From Apostichopus californicus (lineage: Eukaryota > Echinodermata > Holothuroidea > Aspidochirotida > Stichopodidae), in assembly GCA_020650975.1 (NCBI GenBank), contig JAIPMN010000344.1:1-64000 (forward strand): 64,000 nt of DNA. Direction: 5' to 3'. The notes under the pieces are model-generated. The model ran no database searches. It was not told the DNA's origin and saw only the letters and a program-made list of their open reading frames with translations. Position numbers and translations under genes: made by a program. The number at the start of each line of letters is the position of its first letter. The stretch's first letter is position 1. Shown here piece by piece: positions 14,201 through 24,471 of the stretch.

Positions 14201-17200
14201 TATGAAATGCCGTTTTCCGAGCTGATTAAGGCCTAACTTCTCTCACGTTCTGTTGCAATTAGTACTGATATAGCCTTTCTTGCAAAAAGCTGATAGGAAA
14301 TTACAAACAACATACAATAAGTTTTGTAAAATTTTTACCAAATGTTCACATTTTTGGCGCCAAACTGCTGTAGGTCACGGTCGCATAAAGTGGCTTTACT
14401 TTCTAGTGAAAACCTCCTTGGTAAGGAAGTGGACTAATATTGCTATATAGGTGATAGGCACTAACAGAATGTTCGATACCTAATTGTGTTTCAAAGGCCA
14501 CTCAATTGGATCCCATCATTGCACCAAAAATATTTGCACATATGTAAATTTTGTTGTTGTTGTTGTTGCAATCTCTCTTTCATAGGCCGATTATTCATTT
14601 GAAGAAGATAATCCGTTACTAGAGCACCCAAACCCATTTGAAGAAGGACAGAAGAGATTGAAAGAGGGCGACCTCGCCAGTGCGGTCCTTCTGTTTGAAG
14701 CAGCCGTCCAGAAGAATCCTGAACATACCGAGGTATTGTGTGGCCTTAATTCAAAATCCCTGCTACTAGAACATTATCTTCATTTCACTGATGCCATCTT
14801 AACTTTTGAAGGCAGAGAGGAAAGGGACCAGAGAGGAAAGGGAAGGGGAGAGATGTTTGTGGGTGGAGGAGAAGAGGGAGACATCTTCTGGCACCATTCA
14901 CAAACTGTTTAGTGAATTAGCTGATAGCAAAAGAACAAACATATTTTCAAACTTTCCGGCTAGATGAGGGGGCGTAGTGTTGAAGGACCTTCTACCAATA
15001 TAAACTTGACTTTTTGTTGTTGTTAAATACAGACTTGTTATTCTTCTCATGATAGAAAATAGGAAGTGGAAGGGGTTATTTAGTATCATTGTTTTCAACA
15101 CATGGCAATTTACACTTCTACTTGCTGTCTAAGTGAAATTTTAAAATGTATACAACATCTTGTGTTGGCCTTGCACTTATGGTTTACATCTTTATTTCCT
15201 CTTTGCAGGCCTGGCAGTATTTAGGTACTACTCAAGCCGAGAATGAACAAGAAATGGCTGCCATTGTTGCCTGTAAAAAGTGAGTCTATTGTTAGATGGC
15301 TTTTGTTGTTGTTTTTTTTTTTATCAATATCAAGTACAACTATTCCGGGAATGTTCGAACACCTGCTGCGGCAGGTGAAAGAGACGTCGACCACAAACAA
15401 AGGAATTCAATTGTGAAAGACAACAAAAGGGTTTTGTTTATGAAACAGAATGTGAAGCAACTACCTCCAGAAAAAAACAATTTCTGTCTACTAGATACCA
15501 ACTGAATTTCTTGAACAAGTCAGTTGTAGGCAGATATTGCCCAGACTGCCCAAGTAGTATTGAATGAAACAGGGTTCGGACTTGGACAAAAAATGGTAGG
15601 CATAATACTTTTGGTTTTGATGGATGAAAATAATATAAAGAAGTAGATGATGGGAATTGGTATGTATGTGTGACAGTGGTTATTAAAATGACTTGGCAGA
15701 CAAAAAGTTTATATTCTTGAAATTTTATTCTGACCGAAAATTGTCTCTTTACTATACCAAACTTTGTTTCAAATAGTTTTGCTAGGATCACGAACAGAGC
15801 ACGACTCCTAAATCAAACATCATCATGAGTGGTATTTGGTACTACTATTGTATGATAACTGGCAGGGTTGCTCTTCTGTTCTAAAATGGATGTTTAACAT
15901 GTTGCTGAATTGGTGTACACTTGTTTGGTAACACCTCTCTGTTTCCATATATGGAATTGTACCCTCCCCCTTCCCACATCCGTCTTATGGCCCTCCCAAC
16001 ACACTTAAAGAGCTCATTATGTAACATGGTTGTTCCCTTAAGCTTTACTCTTAAGGGAAAAGTTTGTTATTTGAGAAGACCATTTTTGTAATGATAAGAC
16101 TAATAATTGGTTCCTCAACTCTCAGAGATCTCAAAAGGGTATTCTATAGTCTGTTATTCCGTACATATTAATCATATCCTATTGCTTGTATGAACAACCA
16201 TTAAACCTCATCCATGTGTCTAGTCTGCTGCAAATAATGTTAACTTCATCTATTGGCTGTGTCCACTGGTCTCTCAATATGTAGTATGTTTCCTACACAC
16301 ACACACACACACACAGATGCCTAAAACTCATCCATGTGTCTACTCTGCTGCAAATAATGTTAACTTTATCTATTGGCTGTGTCCACTGGTCTCTCAATAT
16401 GTAGTATGTTTCCTACACACACACACAGATGCCTAAAACTCAACCATGCGTCTAGTCTGCTGAAAGTAATTATAACTTTATCTATTGGCTGTGTCCACTG
16501 GTCTCTCAATATGTAGTATGTTTCCTACACACACACAGATGCCTAAACCTCATCCATGTGTCTAGTCTGCTGCAAATAATGTTAACTTCATCTATTGGCT
16601 GTGTCCACTGGTCTCTCAATATGTAGTATGTTTCCTCCACACACACAGATGCCTAAAACTCATCCATGTATCTAGTCTACTGAAAGTAATTTTAACTTCA
16701 TCTATTGGCTGTGTCCACTGGTCTCTCAATATGTAATATGTTTCCTACACACACACACACAGATGCCTAAAACTCATCCATGTATCTAGTCTGCTGCAAA
16801 TAATTTAACTACATCTATTGGCTGTGTCCACTGGTCTCTCAATATGTAGTATGTTTCCTCCACACACACAGATGCCTAAAACTCATCCATGTATCTAGTC
16901 TACTGAAAGTAATTTTAACTTCATCTATTGGCTGTGTCCACTGGTCTCTCAATATGTAATATGTTTCCTACACACACACACACAGATGCCTAAAACTCAT
17001 CCATGTGTCTAGTCTGCTGCAAATAATTTAACTACATCTATTGGCTGTGTCCACTGGTCTCTCAATATGTAATATGTTTCCTACACACACACACACAGAT
17101 GCCTAAAACTCATCCATGTATCTAGTCTGCTGCAAATAATTTAACTACATCTATTGGCTGTGTCCACTGGTCTCTCAATATGTAGTATGTTTCCTCCACA

Positions 17201-20200
17201 CACACAGATGCCTAAAACTCATCCATGTGTCTAGTCTACTGAAAGTAATTTTAACTTCATCTATTGGCTGTGTCCACTGGTCTCTCAATATGTAGTATGT
17301 TTCCTCCACACACACAGATGCCTAAAACTCATCCATGTGTCTAGTCTACTGAAAGTAGTTTTAACTTCATCTATTGGCTGTGTCCACTGGTCTCTCAATA
17401 TGTAGTATGTTTCCTCCACACACACAGATGCCTAAAACTCATCCATGTATCTAGTCTGCTGCAAATTATTTAACTACATCTATTGGCTGTGTCCACTGGT
17501 CTCTCAATATGTAGTATGTTTCCTCCACACACACAGATACCTAAAACTCATCCATGTGTCTAGTCTACTGAAGTAATTTTAACTTCATCTATTGGCTGTG
17601 TCCACTGGTCTCTCAATATGTAGTATGTTACCTCCACACACACAGATGCCTAAAACTCATCCATGTGTCTAGTCTACTGAAAGTAATTTTAACTTCATCT
17701 ATTGGCTGTGTCCACTGGTCTCTCAATATGTAGTATGTTACCTACACACACACAGATGCCTTGAACTCATGCCAACTAACCTGCCAGCATCGATGACGTT
17801 AGCCATCAGTTACACCAATGAATCGATGCAGAACCAAGCGCTGGAGGCCCTCCATCGATGGATCGGTGCTAACCCTACGTATTCATCTGTAGCGAGAGAA
17901 CTTCAAACCAAAGTACCCGATTTTAGGATACAGTCTGTTATGTCCAGGTGAGAAAAGACACGATAATGTGTGTTTATTATATAAGGTACTAAATGAGCAA
18001 TGGAAATCTGACTGAGAGGTTACAAATTTCATCGAATAAGTGACTCAGGTGGGGAGGGGGTTGGGGGCATCTGGGAATCTAGGGCCATCTTGGTAGTGGT
18101 AAGATTCAGTACTTGAACTTTGAGCCATGTACTCAATAACAGTACTCATACCATGAGGCATTCAGCTTGTACTCACAATGTTGTAATTGTACTGTTGTAT
18201 CTCTAGTATTGATTCTAGGGATAGTTATAATACTCATACTCACACTTAGAGCCTTGTACTTGTACTCATACTGTTGTAATTGTACTGTTGTAACTCTAGT
18301 ATGGATTCTAGGGATAGTTATATTACTCATACTCACACTTAGAGCCTTGTACTTGTACTCACACTGTTGTAATTGTACTGTTGTAACTCTAGTATGGATT
18401 CTAGGGATAGTTATAATACTCATACTCACACTTAGAGCCTTGTACTTGTACTCACACTGTTGTAATTGTACTGTTGTAATTCTAATATGGATTCTAGGGC
18501 AAGTTATAATACTCATACTCACACTTAGAGCCTTGTACTTGTACTCACACTGTTGTAATTGTACTGTTGTTACTCTAGTATGGATTCTAGGGATAGTTAT
18601 AATACTCATACTCACACTTAGAGCCTTGTACTTGTACTCACACTGTTGTAATTGTACTGTTGTAACTCTAGTATGGATTCTAGGGATAGTTATAATACTC
18701 ATACTCACACTGAGAGCCTTGTACTTGTACACACACTGTTGTAATTGTACTGTTGTAACTCTAGTATGGATTCTAGGGATAGTTATAGTACTCATACTCA
18801 CACTGAGAGCCTTGTACTTGTACTCACACTGTTGTAATTGTACTGTTGTAACTCTAGTATGGATTCTAGGGATTGTTATACTCATACTCACAATTAGAGC
18901 CTTGTACTTGTACTCACACTGTTGTAATTGTACTGTTGTTACTCTAGTATGGATTCTAGGGATAGTTATAATACTCATACTCACACTTAGAGCCTTGTAC
19001 TTGTACTCACACTGTTGTAATTGTACTGTTGTAACTCTAGTATGGATTCTAGGGATAGTTATAATACTCATACTCACACTTAGAGCCTTGTACTTGCACT
19101 CGCACTGTTGTAATTGTACTGTTGTATCTCTAGTATGGATTCTAGGGATAGTTATAATACTCATACTCACAATTAGAGCCTTGTACTTGTACTCACACTG
19201 TTGTAATTGTACTGTTGTAACTCTAGTATGGATTCTAGGGATTGTTATACTCATACTCACAATTAGAGCCTTGTACTTGTACTCACACTGTTGTAATTGT
19301 ACTGTTGTAATTCTAGTATGGATTCTAGGGATAGTTATAATGCTCATACTCACACTTAGAGCCTTGTACTTGTACACACACTGTTGTAATTGTACTGTTG
19401 TAACTCAAGTATGGATTCTAGGGATAGTTATAGTACTCATACTCACACTTAGAGCCTTGTACTTGTACTCACACTGTTGTAATTGTACTGTTGTAATTCT
19501 AATATGGATTCTAGGGATAGTTATAATACTCATACTCACACTTAGAGCCTTGTACTTGCACTCACACTGTTGTAATTGTACTGTTGTATCTCTAGTATGG
19601 CTTCTAGGGATAGTTATAATACTCATACTCACACTGAGAGCCTTGTACTTGTACTCACACTGTGGTAATTGTACTGTTGTAACTCTAGTATGGATTCTAG
19701 GGATTGTTATACTCATACTCACACTGAGAGCCTTGTACTTGTACTCACACTGTGGTAATTGCACTGTTGTATCTCTAGTATGGATTCTAGGGATAGTTAT
19801 AGTACTCATACTCACACTTAGAGCCTTGTACTTGCACTCACACTGTTGTAATTGTACTGTTGTATCTCTAGTATGGATTCTAGGGATTGTTATACTCATA
19901 CTCACACTGAGAGCCTTGTACTTGTACTCACACTGTGGTAATTGTACTGTTGTAACTCTAGTATGGATTCTAGGGATTGTTATACTCATACTCACACTGA
20001 GAGCCTTGTACTTGTACTCACACTGTTGTAATTGTACTGTTGTAACTCTAGTATGGATTCTAGGGATTGTTATACTCATACTCACACTGAGAGCGTTGTA
20101 CTTGTACTCACACTGTGGTAATTGTACTGTTGTAACTCTAGTATGGATTCTAGGGATTGTTATACTCATACTCACACTGAGAGCCTTGTACTTGTACTCA

Positions 20201-21303
20201 CACTGTGGTAATTGTACTGTTGTAACTCTAGTATGGATTCTAGGGATTGTTATACTCATACTCACACTGAGAGCCTTGTACTTGTACTCACAACAAGAGT
20301 TAATGTCCTTTGTACTTTCACTGTACATGCTGCTGTGCTCATGTTACAAGCCGTGTGTAAGTATATATACTGTATATATCCCAGTCACATACTAGGTGTT
20401 TGTTCCTAGGACGATAATTCATTGCAAGGCAAACAAAGAAGGAAAACCTCTAAGAGTGTAGCACACTGTTGCCTGACAATGCAGAAGATGGTGTCAGTTA
20501 TTGTCCTAATAACTAATATACATAACAGAAATTTCCAATATTACTCTGCAGCTAACGAAAAAATTTCTTGCAATTGTGTGTTTATTACGTAAAAGGGGAA
20601 AATTGAGGCATTTCTTACGCTAGAGTTGGATTCTCAAGACTTTATAACAGATGTATTGTATTTGCTCAAGAGGAAAATCATAACTATCAGACAGTTTATT
20701 TGTGTAGTGTTGACAACTATTTATAACCAAGATGATTCCATAGACCTGATTAATATTGAAAGTAAAATAAAAATAAAATAAAACTGTTAGCAAACTGATT
20801 ATCCACTAGAGAGCCTGTGTAGGAGTATGTGTAAAAGTAAGTTGGCCTGACGTTTCGATCCTAGCAGGATCTTCTTCAAATGCTAAATGACAAGTAACAG
20901 AAACAGAAGGGACAAAAACACGCACAGAATACAGACAGGTTAGTGAGCATGTTGAGCACAAAGAGATAGATGTAAGGGGATTAGTAGACAAGGGATGGAG
21001 AGAAGAAAGAAAGAAATGTGTCTTTAAATCTAAGAAAGAAAATTAGTGACTAGAACTGTTAAAATGTACATTACTATGTTTTTTTCTTTTTCAACTTCCA
21101 GTTATAAAATCTTTAAATGTTTGTCTTCTTCTCACAGTCCTCTACACAAAGAAGTGCAGGACCAGTACATAGAAGCCGCTAGGATGTCACCAAACGCAGT
21201 GGATGCCGATGTCCAACAGGGACTGGGGGTGCTCTTCAATTTATCTCATGAATATGCAAAAGCAGAAGATTGCTTCAGGGCTGCCTTAGCGGTCAGGCCT
21301 CAG
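5214..21303 (+). CDS. PEX5: Peroxisomal targeting signal 1 receptor PEX5 (3' end not found)
   Basis: PEX5 is the cycling cytosolic receptor that carries PTS1 proteins to the peroxisomal membrane. Twelve coding exons join in frame to 509 codons: 5214-5384, 5755-5881, 6090-6230, 6687-6765, 8308-8346, 11214-11313, 11778-11906, 13117-13281, 14586-14732, 15209-15279, 17756-17947, 21138-21303. The N-terminus has the conserved Cys (residue 13) of the ubiquitination/export site, followed by [18 protein letters not shown]-like sequence. LVNEF at 58-62 matches the vertebrate LVxEF motif. PEX14-binding WxxxF/Y motifs lie at about 112, 135, 160, 173, 186, 254 and 269. A PEX7-binding box typical of the long isoform ([19 protein letters not shown]) spans exons 6-7. 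TPRs begin in exon 9 ([12 protein letters not shown]) and continue through [15 protein letters not shown] and [19 protein letters not shown]. The last TPRs and C-terminal helix, about 120 residues in human PEX5, were not found downstream, so no stop codon is assigned. The start could also be the ATG four codons later. Confidence 0.93.
8655..8675 (+). repeat. Homopolymeric G tract
   Basis: A run of about 14 G inside PEX5 intron 5 on the coding strand, preceded by tggag and followed by tgtgagg. It could form a G-quadruplex in DNA or pre-mRNA and is a likely site of sequencing error. Confidence 0.8.
10320..10875. repeat. Tandem repeat, about 137-bp unit, four copies, in PEX5 intron 5
   Basis: Units begin near 10326, 10484, 10622 and 10762. 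They share gctgttggttgagacc, acagactggtacccaagtc, aatatcctaagcttagtggg and caagactgtaggctt. The first unit is the most diverged and the last is shortened. No unit is open as a protein. It lies in the 2.9-kb intron between the exons ending at 8346 and starting at 11214. Confidence 0.85.
12860..13032 (-). mobile_element. tRNA-derived SINE head
   Basis: Read on the minus strand from 13032, the sequence starts GGAGCGTTAGCTCAGTGG, with a good A box (TTAGCTCAGTGG), and has a B box (AGTTCGAGTCA) about 35 bases on. It then runs into unrelated sequence toward 12860. The tRNA-like part is about 69 bases and cannot fold as a full cloverleaf with a paired 3' acceptor strand, so it is called a SINE or tRNA-derived repeat rather than a working tRNA gene. 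It lies in PEX5 intron 7. Confidence 0.6.
13500..13920. repeat. Diverged dispersed repeat with AAAGGTCATTT words
   Basis: Three diverged segments of about 130-150 bases follow one another in PEX5 intron 8. Each has a version of caaaggtcattttgaggtc, then aacatgataactc-like and ggatgagtttcatatttg-like sequence. Related words (aggtcaaaggccatttgaag, gcaaaggtcaaatgatgtc) recur near 48264 and 48418 in the PHPT1 intron, which suggests a dispersed family. I cannot assign a class. Confidence 0.45.
16196..17755 (+). repeat. Minisatellite of 14 units (110-119 bp) carrying copies of a 3' splice site
   Basis: Fourteen head-to-tail units fill the end of PEX5 intron 10, starting near 16209, 16328, 16441, 16550, 16661, 16775, 16885, 16998, 17109, 17219, 17329, 17439, 17548 and 17657. 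Each has catccatgtgtctagtct, ctattggctgtgtccactgg and tctcaatatgtagtatgtt, then a short (CA)n and cagatgcctaaaactcat. The last (CA)n ends at the real acceptor of exon 11, whose first bases are atgccttgaactcat, almost the same as each repeat's atgcctaaaactcat. The unit therefore includes an imitation of the intron-exon border. Unit length varies mainly through the (CA)n run and a one-base change in aataat(g)tta. Confidence 0.92.
18168..20291 (+). repeat. Minisatellite of about 23 units (93 or 90 bp), open on both strands
   Basis: The array lies in PEX5 intron 11. Units are 93 bp, or 90 bp where one ata triplet of the ttataatactc segment is missing. They share cactgttgtaattgtactg, ctctagtatggattctaggg and gagccttgtacttgtactc. 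Because 93 and 90 are multiples of three and the unit has no stop in two frames, a 742-codon frame runs through on plus (18167-20395), and 414- and 307-codon frames run on minus. Units with the 90-bp form cluster at the 3' side, and some variant pairs recur, which suggests block duplication. The frames are by-products of the repeat: the translation is a 31-residue hydrophobic motif of no known family. Confidence 0.93.
20292..20760. other. Unassigned intron sequence
   Basis: This is the part of PEX5 intron 11 between the 93-bp minisatellite and a PLE fragment. I see no exon, repeat or RNA gene in it. Confidence 0.5.
20762..21018 (-). mobile_element. Penelope-like element 3'-end fragment (copy A)
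   Basis: The sequence is the reverse complement of the 3' end of the longer copy at 21810-23780. It shares the aaactgttagcaaactg terminus, the ggcctgacgtttcgatcc block and the aggggattagtagacaaggg block. It carries the hammerhead-like motif (20844-20887). It lies 120 bases before PEX5 exon 12 and opposes the longer copy in orientation. Confidence 0.85.
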
Positions 21304-21495
21304 GTAAAAGCAGTGGCGATGTATCTTCTAAAAGGGGCTGGCCAAGGGGGCTACAGACTGACAGTAGTAGGGTGAAGTGAGGTGAAGGAAATATTAGGTT
21401 GAGAACATTTTCATTTTATAACTGAAAGTTGAAAAAGAAAAGAACATAATAATGTACATGTGTTACAGAGTTCTAGTCACTCATTTCCTTTCTTT
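21032..21495. repeat. Inverted repeat (arms about 80 bp) flanking PEX5 exon 12
   Basis: The left arm, 21032-21110, reads gtgactagaact, then atgtacatta, tctttttcaactt, ccagttataaaat. The right arm, 21413-21495, is its reverse complement with few differences (attttataactgaaagttg, aaaaagaaaagaacat, agttctagtcac). The 302-base interval between the arms contains all of exon 12 (21138-21303). The arms are not PLE sequence as far as I can compare. Confidence 0.85.
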
Positions 21496-21809
21496 AATCG
21501 AGAATTGCTCCAAAAGTTGCCCTTTGCATCAGATTTTAGATTTGATTCATGAACTAATGGGGATTGGGGAGGGGAGGCGGGCAGCAAGGAATATCTGGGT
21601 TTTCAGTTACAAGAAACATGAACTGAAATGGGTAAATTTGGGGGGGGGGGAAGAATGTCTGGGTTTTCAGTTACAAGAAAGTGAATTCCCTACAAAGATA
21701 GTAACTCTGGGAATGGACAATGTGGGTTATAGTCACATGTGATAGTAGGCCACATATGAAGGCGGAACCAGATCTCTAAGAAGGCTGTTTCTTTCCTTTC
21801 TCCCACAGA

Positions 21810-23780
21810 CTGTAAGGCAGCCAGGTTTTATCTTCTGCCCAAAATTCACAAGCCTGGTAACCCTGGTAGGCCTATCATCTCAGGCAATGGGTCCCCCACC
21901 GAGAAGATATCCTTGTTTGTGGACCACTTCATCAAACCTCTTGTTCCTCAGATTAATTCTTCTATCCATGACACTCCAGATTTCCTCAGGAAACTTGAAG
22001 ATATCAAGAACCAATCCCCAGTACAGCCATCATCGGTACTTTCGACGTCACTTCTCTTTACACTAACATCCCTCATGCTGAAGGTATCGCAGCCACTTGT
22101 GCAGCCCTGTCTAAGAAGGTCCACCCTTGTCCACCCATCTCTGACAGCAAAGTTCTCATGCAACAGGTTCTCACCAAAAACAACTTCACGTTCATGGACA
22201 AGCATTACCTTCAAAGAACGCATGCTCAGTACAGCTCCCTGCCGTCCCCTTATCTGGTGGCGCTACATTGATGACATCTTCTTCATTTGGACCAGTGATG
22301 AGGATAGCCTGCTCACCTTCATCAATCACATCAATTCTTTCCACAGCACCATCAAATTCACCTCTGATTACTCTCACCAACAGGTTAACTTTCTCGATGT
22401 GACTGTTCGCAAGGAACACGGTTCTCTCTCTACAGACTTATACACCAAGCCCACAGACACACACCAGTATCTCCCTTCTTCAAGCTGCCATCCCCATCAC
22501 TGCAAGTCTGGAATTGCCTACAGTCAAGCACTTAGTCTTCGTCGCATTTGCTCTAACAATTCCTCTTTCATTCGCCATACAGATGCTTTGGAAAAACACC
22601 TGACTGCCAGGGGCCATAGTGCCAGAAGGGTGCGTGAAGCCATTCAGAGAGTCCGCTCCCTTTCCAGATCAACTACTTTGGCAGTGAAGGACAAAAAGGG
22701 ACGAGATTGCGACAACAAGCTGCCCCTGGTTGTTACTTTCCACCCAAATCTTCCTCCTCTTCAGAAAATCACCTCTAACAACCACAAAATTCTCCTCACT
22801 TCAGATAGACTCCAACGAGCCGTCCCTGAAAAACCCACCATCGCCTACAGCCGACCACGCAACCTACGAGACCTTCTTGTGCCTGCTGCTCTTCCACCTC
22901 TAACTTCTAACCTCACACCCATTCAGCATGGTACTTTCAAATGTGATCGTACTTCGAGATGCATCATCTGTAGCCACCATATTGTTGAATCCATTTCCAT
23001 CACCAGCCACAGCATGCAACTCACACACAAGACTAAGGGTCACATCACTTGCACAACCACCAATGTCATCTATCTGATCTCTTGTAGAGTTTGCGGCATC
23101 CAGTATGTTGGCGATTCTATGGTCACAGATCCACAGTCAACACCTTGAAGACTGAGACCCCAGTTGGAGAACATTTTAACCTTCCCAACCATACCATTAA
23201 CAACATGTCCCTACAGGGGATTGAATCCTTAGGTAGCCGTCCTGACCTAGTACGAATCAGCAGAGAGAGGCTGTGGATTCAACGCCTTCGCACCATTCAA
23301 CCTCATGGGCTCAACATTCAGGAAGGACATGACTAACTTTTCTTCTGTCCCCCACTCCTTCTCCCCTTGTTCCCCCCCCCCCACCGTCACTCCTCTTCTC
23401 ACAGCTCTCTTCCACCCCTTTGTTCTCCACACCTTTCTGTCTTTGTCCTTTTCCAGTTTATTCCCTACCCCTGTTCCTTTAAACCTCTCTTTGTCCCTCC
23501 ACTGTTAATCTCCTACCTCTCCTCTTCCCCTGTTGGTTTCTTTCTTTCTTCTCTCCATCCCTTGTCTACTAATCCCCTTACATCTCATTGTGTTCACCGT
23601 GCTCATTAACCTGTCTTTATTCTGTGCGTGTTTTTGTCCCTTCTGTTACTGTTACTTGTCATTTAGCCTTTGAAGAAGATCCTGCTAGGATCGAAACGTC
23701 AGGCCAACTTACTTTTACACATTCTATTACACAGGCTAAGAGGGAATAAGCAGTTTGCTAACCAGTTTTATTTTATTTTG
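21810..23780 (+). mobile_element. Penelope-like element, 5'-truncated, RT plus GIY-YIG (copy B)
   Basis: Conceptual translation shows the Penelope reverse transcriptase signatures: FYLLPKIHKPG, GRPIISGNGSPTEKIS, FDVTSLYTNIPHAEG and the catalytic WWRYIDDIFFIW. A connector follows, then a GIY-YIG endonuclease start (NVIYLISCRVCGIQYVGDS) and LRTIQPHGLN near the end. The RT is cut off at its 5' side and the frame is interrupted, so the copy is a dead fragment. A pyrimidine-rich 3' region and a hammerhead-like motif (23663-23706) follow the coding part. PLEs are capsid-less retroelements related to telomerase; family assignment is from the RT and GIY-YIG order. It lies in the gap between the last identified PEX5 and VARS2 exons. 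Confidence 0.93.
23663..23706 (+). ncRNA. Hammerhead-ribozyme-like motif in PLE 3' region
   Basis: The motif has, in order: a stem I strand GCCT, a CTGANGA-like box, a stem II hairpin GATCC-TGCTA-GGATC, GAAA, then CGTC and the complementary stem I strand AGGC. The minimal stem III (CG shared by both strands) is the form expected to work as a dimer. Hammerheads of this kind are known from Penelope-like elements. Related copies lie at 20844-20887 (minus), 25613-25656 (minus), 25914-25956 (plus, the best CTGAAGA box) and a shortened one at 27964-27995 (plus). Activity is not shown. Confidence 0.6.
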
Positions 23781-23933
23781 AACCATAAACATTGACATTT
23801 TACTCTGCAGAAGATCTGTGCGGATTTCTTCCCTAAAACACAAACTCTTTTCGTTCTAATGACGCACTGCTAATGTGTAAACTTCAAAAGATCCCAAATG
23901 TACTTAGGATCCCTTTGAACAATATGTTTTTAC

Positions 23934-24390
23934 CTTGGCTTCCACAAACAAGGCACAATCAGTTGAAATCGTGGTTGCTAGGCATCCAGTTGGCTCTTGT
24001 GCACACACGGTCAGAATCTTGCATTTACTCAGTGTTCTCATGGTAGGGCACATATCTATGATAACATCCCTCAACTCAACATTATTGCACATGATATATC
24101 CTGAAATAAGAAAAATAGAAAAGAGTAGTATACACATCTTTGCTACTCACAACTATCTGTAGTAAATATCCTTGTCTGTACAGGATATATGTACAGGAAG
24201 TGTTTGCTGTTGTTGATGAAAGAGTACTTTCCTTTGAGGCGTATCCTTAAATTTATGCCTGTGATGATAATTATGGAGCTCTGTTCATTTGCAGTTTTAC
24301 TATCTTCTTTGAATATAAATCTCAGTGTATTTACTTTGGCTGATCATATTGGTTTGCTTTTCCTTTTTTTTTAAAAACCTTATATCAACT

Positions 24391-24471
<81 letters not shown>

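Noticed and set aside
18167-20395. 742-codon open frame as a long repetitive membrane protein
   Set aside because: It is the translation of a 93/90-bp minisatellite inside a PEX5 intron, open on the other strand too. The start lies inside the array and the end runs straight into unique intron sequence.
21913-23148. 411-codon open frame as a host gene
   Set aside because: It carries Penelope RT (YIDD) and the start of a GIY-YIG domain, and fragments of the same 3' end occur four more times nearby. It is a retroelement.
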